NCBI GenBank assembly: GCA_016748015.1
Contig: JAAOMT010000503.1
Coordinates: 616,331-650,462, forward strand
Reading direction: 5' to 3'
Length of the DNA: 34,132 bases
Source: Geosiphon pyriformis
Lineage: Eukaryota; Glomeromycota; Glomeromycetes; Archaeosporales; Geosiphonaceae
In this document: positions 30,191 through 34,132 of the stretch, one piece after another
Numbering within the stretch: the first letter of the stretch is position 1
Layout of the letters: the number at the start of each line of letters is the position of its first letter
Program-made: the position numbers and the translations under genes
Notes under the pieces: model-generated
Told to the model about the DNA's origin: nothing
What the model saw: the letters and a program-made list of their open reading frames with translations, nothing else
The model's database searches: none

Positions 30191-30789
30191 TTCTACTGTG
30201 GCTTCAGTATACATAGCAGTAATAGCTTTTTGTTTATTAGCTGCTGCATTATTAAGCAAAAATGGTGATTTATTTGCTTCAAATTCAAATGAGAATATAT
30301 TTAAGAGGTTGGCATTTTGGGCAATTTGAGCTGGTAGAATGGTATGGTTAGAAGGGTTTGATCTTGGTGCTGCAATTTCACCTTCAGAAAGTGCAGTTTG
30401 TTGAAAATCTGATTCCTCTGGTATTATAAGATAACTGGGTTGAGTATGATAGTAATTGGGTTTTTGCTGACCAGAATTTCGGAGAACCAACTGATTATTT
30501 GGGTTGATTCTGTTGTTGTTATTCTGAAATTGATTTTGGAGTGTAAATTGGTTATGTTGAACCAATCTTCTGGCTGGTACTTAATATTGTTGAGTAGGTG
30601 GTGTCTGATATTGCTGAATTGGTAGAGTTTGCTGATATTGTTGCTATATCAGTTGTGGAGCTGGTTGATAGTAACTGTTTTGATTTTGTGGTCTTGGTGA
30701 ATAATAAGTTGGTGGTGGAAGTTAGTAATAAAATTGTTGTGATGAAGAGTAATATTGATTACTTCTGTTTTGTTGGTCTCTTTGCAATT
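30191..30789 (-). pseudogene. Asn/Gln-rich linker between Gag knuckle and protease (copy B)
   Basis: Long Gln, Asn, Tyr and Pro runs (QYQTPPTQQY, NQFQNNNNRINPNNQ) and an acidic part (IPEESDFQQTALSEGEIAA) are in the Gag frame. Several TAG/TAA codons look like lost Gln. Probably disordered; matches A2 7851-8515 in composition. Confidence 0.5.
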
Positions 30790-32263
30790 TTCTACAATCT
30801 TATTTCCAGTGTCCTGGAATTTCACAATAATGACAATTTTAAGGTTGGTTGTTGGATAGTGATCCAAAATTGTTTTGATTGCATTGTTGTAAGAGTTAAT
30901 ATCTTTGTAGTTGTTGCTGTTGTTGTTGTTGGTTTGTAAAATAGCTTTCAACCTTTTTTGTGAGTTGGTCTATTTTCTCTTCAGCTGCTGAACTGGTTTC
31001 TCCAATAGCTAGGTTGACAAGTTTGGTGTGTTTTACTTCTTTTATAGCCATTTCATAGTTCTTTATATGTCTAATGGCAGTTGCTAAGTCTGCTGATGTG
31101 TGTGGACAGACTTTTTTAATGAGTTTGTCTTTTAATCTTGCTATGAATTGATCCAAAATCTGGGCATCAAAATAGTAATCATTGGTTTCCAATTGTTGAA
31201 TTCATCAAAGAAGTTTGTTGAAGCTCCCAAGATAAGTCATGACAGTTTCAAATGTTTTTTGTTTAATATTGTGAAAGTAATTACAGAGAGTGATAGAGAT
31301 GTTGTTGTCAGTGAATTGTTGTAAGAAAGCATCTTTGAATGCTTGCCAGGTTCCAAATAATTCTAAGTTTTCAAACCATTCTCTTGTAGTTCCTTGGAAA
31401 AAGTATAGAATTGCTTTAAGCATTCTTGTTGCATTCCAACCATTTACATCTCCTGCTTTCTGGACTTTATTAAGCCATTCTTGAGGACTGGTATCATTAT
31501 CTTTACCAGTAAACTCTGAGATTTTTGCAATGTAAGTGGTTGCCATTTCTTCTTTGTTTTCTGTAGTTTCTTCTTGTTCTGATTCAGTTTCTTTACTTTC
31601 CAAGTTTTCTGAATAATTACTTTTGTTTTCTTGTAAGTACTCAATAATATTGGTACTTGTTGATATGGGTTCTTGTTGTTGAGTAGGATTTCTAGGTGAC
31701 TGATAATCTTTTGGTCTGGAGAAACAGTTGAGTGGTGAATTTGGTGTTTGTGGTTGAATAAATAAAATTGGAAATGGTGTAATAGAAAGTGGTAATTTGA
31801 TACTGGTTTTTTGTTCAGATGTTTGCAAGTGTTTGGCAGTTGTCTTTGGTAGTATTGGAGTGTTCAGGGTGGTTTTTGAGTATTGTTTTACTTTGTGTTT
31901 GCCTTTGTTGCTTGTTTTTGTTTCTGATTCAAAGTCAATAGAGTATTGAAACTGTACTAGATATGTTTCTTCACAGTACTTGATAATGTTAAAATTGAGT
32001 TCTTGGAAATAGGTAGCAAGTGTTTTACTGTTAAGGTCTTCAGTTCCCAACTGTGAATAGTGCACTAAATTATTGTAAAGATTGCTTCTAACTTCTGAAA
32101 TGTTGTAATTTTCAAAAAGATAATTGTTGATATGGTTTTCAATGTATTGGTATACTGATTTCTTGACAACCTCAATTCCATCTGAGATGTTGAATCTTTG
32201 TTTGCAGTGGGTGTAAATTGACTGATAATACTTTAGAGTTGTTGTGTCTGGTGTGGTTGCCAT
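30790..32263 (-). pseudogene. Gag polyprotein with CCHC knuckle (copy B)
   Basis: The ATG at 32263 opens MATTPDTTTLKYYQSIYTHC, 46 bp after the LTR. A Ser/Glu/Gln-rich region follows, then the capsid-like part FTGKDNDTSPQEWLNKVQKA, LKAILYFFQGTTREWFENL and FLQQFTDNNISITLCNYFHN (31480-31260). Two TGA codons near 31205 interrupt it. The coiled QLTKKVES and a run of Gln precede the knuckle CHYCEIPGHWK-stop-DC (30790-30836), which has CX2CX4HX4C spacing. Gag would form the virus-like particle. Confidence 0.88.
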
Positions 32264-32293
32264 TTTGAAGTTTGTTGTTGCTATGTTATTTTT

Positions 32294-32309
32294 GTGGGAG
32301 AGCACCAAA
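32294..32309 (-). promoter_or_regulatory. Primer-binding site (B)
   Basis: The minus strand reads TTTGGTGCTCTCCCAC just after the 5' LTR. TGG is the complement of a tRNA CCA end, two bases past the LTR. A2 has TTTAGTGCTC here; the first ten bases agree except for one G-to-A. Confidence 0.7.
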
Positions 32310-32932
32310 TGTTACTAGAGGTTTTTGGTCTCTTTTCTTGAATGTTGTTAATGTTGATTTGCTGTGAATTCACGTTTTTAGGAAGTAGTTGGACCTCCAA
32401 TAACTGAATTTATTTTCAAATTATCTCCTATAATTTGAACTGCTGGACTTATAAGTAAAATGGCCAATTCCTTGTCAGTTACTTTATGTAATTATGTTGT
32501 AGTAAATGTCAATTTTTTCCCAGGAATTGCTCATTTGGAAGCTCACTAAAAATGTGTAGTTATTTTGCTGTGAAAGTCAACTTTTCTACAGGAATCTTGT
32601 CTGTAAGCTACCCAATTGATTATGATAAAAAAAGAAAAAATAAAATAAAAGAAATGTAAAAGAAATAAAATTCTGTTAAGGGAAATGTTTTCTATCCAGG
32701 CCTGGAGTCACTAACAGTTTATTGAAATTGGTAGCTAATCAATTTCAAAACGTTGGTTGTGTTGAGGGAATTTCAAGTATAATAATTTAAGAATTTGGTT
32801 TTCAAATATTTAATTTTTATTTGATTTTGTAAAAGATAATTTGTTTCAATTAAGATATCTAAAGTAAGATACTATGGTAAGATACTATGAGAAGATACAT
32901 TTTCTTGAAGAGAGAAGCTCTTCTTTTATACA

Positions 32933-32940
32933 ACTTGTTG
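32933..32940 (-). promoter_or_regulatory. TATA box of B 5' LTR
   Basis: The minus strand reads TATAAAAG, downstream of the array at 33001-33080. It is shared by all family-B LTRs in the window. Confidence 0.6.
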
Positions 32941-33000
32941 TAGTACTATTCTTTAAACTTGTACTTTTCTTTTTTCTTCAATTTGGATAAACTAAAAATA

Positions 33001-33080
33001 TATTTCGGCTAATTTACAAGTTATTTCACTGAACTATTGATTATTTCGGCGAATTTTCATTAATTTCGGCAAATTTTGAC
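33001..33080 (-). repeat. 20-bp-period TTTCGGC array in B 5' LTR
   Basis: Units begin near 33003, 33024, 33044 and 33064. The 3' LTR of B lacks one unit of about 20 bp, so the array can change copy number between LTRs. Confidence 0.8.
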
Positions 33081-33282
33081 TATGTTAAATGGTTCAGGGT
33101 ATTGTGTAATTTGATCATCTTAATTTCTAGAGTACAAATCGGATTATTGATTGAGTAATGATATTTGATAATTTGATTAAATAATAAGTGATAATCAAAA
33201 TAATAATAATATATGCTAATTAATAATAAGAATTATGAAGGTAATTTCATGCTAATTAATAGCTAAAATTCTACTGATAACA

Positions 33283-33286
33283 TTGG
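33283..33286. repeat. Target-site duplication of element B, right
   Basis: TTGG, the partner of TTAG at 16574-16577. Confidence 0.55.
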
Positions 33287-33719
33287 TTGTTTTCCTTCTT
33301 CCAATGAGTAATTTAGTATAGAAAATTGCTATGTGCAATGTCAGAGGATTGAACAATCCTACAAAACAAAACAATGTCATTCATTGGCACAGAGACAAGG
33401 ACAATTTAGTTTCTATTTTTACAGAATTAAAGTTAAGAGGGAAAGTTCACTCTTGAATTGTTAATAAATTTGATGGTGTGTGAGTGTTTACCTCTGGTAT
33501 GAAATCTGGTCATCTAAGTGCTGGTGTTGTGGTCATCATGAACTTTTCTTTGGCAAGACATGTGTGCAGGGTTTCAGAAGTGCCTGATCTGCTTCTGTCT
33601 ATCAAGTTGTTTTTTAAGAATAAACTTTCAGTGTCAATTTTAGGGCTTTACACTGGTGCTACTTTGAAGGTTTGGTTTTCTCAGGCTGATAATATCAACT
33701 CTCTTATTGCAAAGGCTGT
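33283..33719 (+). pseudogene. LINE ORF2 endonuclease start (plus strand), resumed after B
   Basis: This continues the LINE cut at 16577. KIAMCNVRGLNNP and IHWHRDKDNLVSIFTELKL are the first endonuclease motifs, then VFTSGMKSGHLSAGVVVIMN and INSLIAKAV. Stops lie near 33334, 33454 and 33481. It is cut at 33719/33720, before the GDFN motif, by another family-B LTR. The minus-strand LINE (22330-21880) is the uninterrupted reference. Confidence 0.88.
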
Positions 33720-33937
33720 TGTTACCAGTAGAATTTTAGCTATTAATTAGCATAAAATTCTCCTTATAATTCCTATAATTCATTAGTATATTAATATCAT
33801 TTCAAATTATCATTTATTATTTAGTCAATTATCACATATCACGATTCAATTAAAATAATCTAATTAGTATAACAGAAAGTAGGATGATCAAATTACACAA
33901 TACCCTGAACTTTGTAACATTCAAAAATTCACAGAAA

Positions 33938-34075
33938 TTCGCCGATATTTATAAGAAATTCGCCGAAATTTACAGAAATTCGCCGAAATTATGAATAGTT
34001 CACCCAAATTAATCAATAGTTCAGCGAAATAACTTGTAGTTCATTAAAATGTATCTTTAGTTTGCCGAAATTTGA
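33938..34075 (+). repeat. 20-21-bp-period TTCGCCGAA array
   Basis: Units sit near 33940, 33961, 33981, 34001, 34022, 34042 and 34063. Seven units make this the longest array of the type in the window. It lies about 50 bp upstream of the TATA box. Confidence 0.85.
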
Positions 34076-34122
34076 GCAAAGAGAAAAAGTGCAAGTTCAT
34101 AGACTAGTACTACAACAAGTTG

Positions 34123-34130
34123 TATAAAAG
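34123..34130 (+). promoter_or_regulatory. TATA box of family-B LTR
   Basis: TATAAAAG at the window end, matching the minus-strand boxes at 32933, 17191 and 261. Confidence 0.6.
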
Positions 34131-34132
34131 AA

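Larger units (their letters stand above)
16578..33282 (-). mobile_element. Ty3/gypsy element B, with a LINE inside its 3' LTR
   Basis: Reading the minus strand from 33282: 5' LTR (973 bp), primer site, Gag, protease, Cys-rich domain, dUTPase-like domain, RT, RNase H, integrase, a post-integrase ORF, polypurine tract and 3' LTR. Without the inserted LINE it would be near 9.9 kb. In the first 400 bp of the two LTRs I count about 25 substitutions by eye, nearly all transitions, so the insertion is not recent. Gag through dUTPase share one frame; RT and integrase lie in other frames through small indels. It is flanked by a 4-bp duplication. Confidence 0.92.
32310..33282 (-). mobile_element. 5' LTR of B (973 bp)
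   Basis: It runs from TGTTACTAGAGG to CTGATAACA, with inverted TGTTA/TAACA ends. It is complete and the best reference for the family. On the minus strand the order is start (33282), TTCGGCGAA array, TATA box, then the transcribed part. Confidence 0.92.
33720..34132 (+). mobile_element. Family-B LTR, start, inserted in the LINE
   Basis: It starts TGTTACCAGTAGAATTTTAGC, the reverse complement of the end of the 3' LTR of B, and runs off the window. Its sense is plus, opposite to B. It contains the array at 33938-34075 and a TATA box at 34123-34130. It could be a 5' LTR of a plus-strand element, a 3' LTR of one lying left (excluded by the LINE flank), or a solo LTR. Confidence 0.85.

Noticed and set aside
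33283-33719. LINE endonuclease at the right end as a separate LINE copy.
   Set aside because: It starts exactly where the plus-strand LINE is cut at 16577, with the right length against the intact LINE, so it is the same copy split by B.

Overview
This window is a eukaryotic transposon graveyard. It is AT-rich, has no recognisable host gene, no tRNA or rRNA gene and no bacterial operon structure. Everything that can be read belongs to Ty3/gypsy LTR retrotransposons or to LINE-type (non-LTR) retrotransposons, nearly all broken by stops, small frameshifts and later insertions. The wording of the proteins (a LINE with APE endonuclease, RT and RNase H; gypsy elements with a dUTPase-like domain) and the AT-rich spacers best fit an arbuscular mycorrhizal fungus (Glomeromycotina, perhaps Gigasporales). 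That assignment is inference from memory of protein style, not from a marker gene.

Layout. 1-649: part of a family-B LTR inserted in the integrase of gypsy copy A1. 650-3136 (+): 3' end of A1 (integrase C-terminus, an extra ORF after integrase, polypurine tract, 3' LTR). A1 is itself inserted in the integrase of A2. 3137-11156 (-): A2, read right to left as 5' LTR, primer site, Gag with zinc knuckle, protease, Cys-rich domain, dUTPase-like domain, RT, RNase H and integrase. A2 is inserted in a (+) LINE whose 3' end is 11157-11750. 11751-12103: AT-rich spacer. 12104-14400 (-): a Gag-only LINE relative with an RRM-like region and a CCHC knuckle but no ORF2. 14395-14600: AT-rich spacer. 14600-16577 and 33283-33719 (+): a second LINE, split by gypsy copy B (16578-33282, - strand). 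The 3' LTR of B is in turn split by a third, near full-length LINE (17469-24291, - strand) flanked by an 8-bp target duplication. 33720-34132 (+): the start of another family-B LTR.

How the parts work together. The two gypsy families share one plan: a single-frame gag-protease-(Cys-rich domain)-dUTPase-RT-RNase H-integrase polyprotein, followed by a separate ORF of about 210 codons before the polypurine tract. Each LTR has a TATA box preceded directly by an array of short palindromes with a 20- or 40-bp period. The palindrome sequence differs between LTRs while the layout stays the same. The least ordinary observations are the dUTPase, the Cys-rich domain, the post-integrase ORF and these palindrome arrays. 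No copy here looks active: catalytic Asp residues are repeatedly changed to Asn by G-to-A change.
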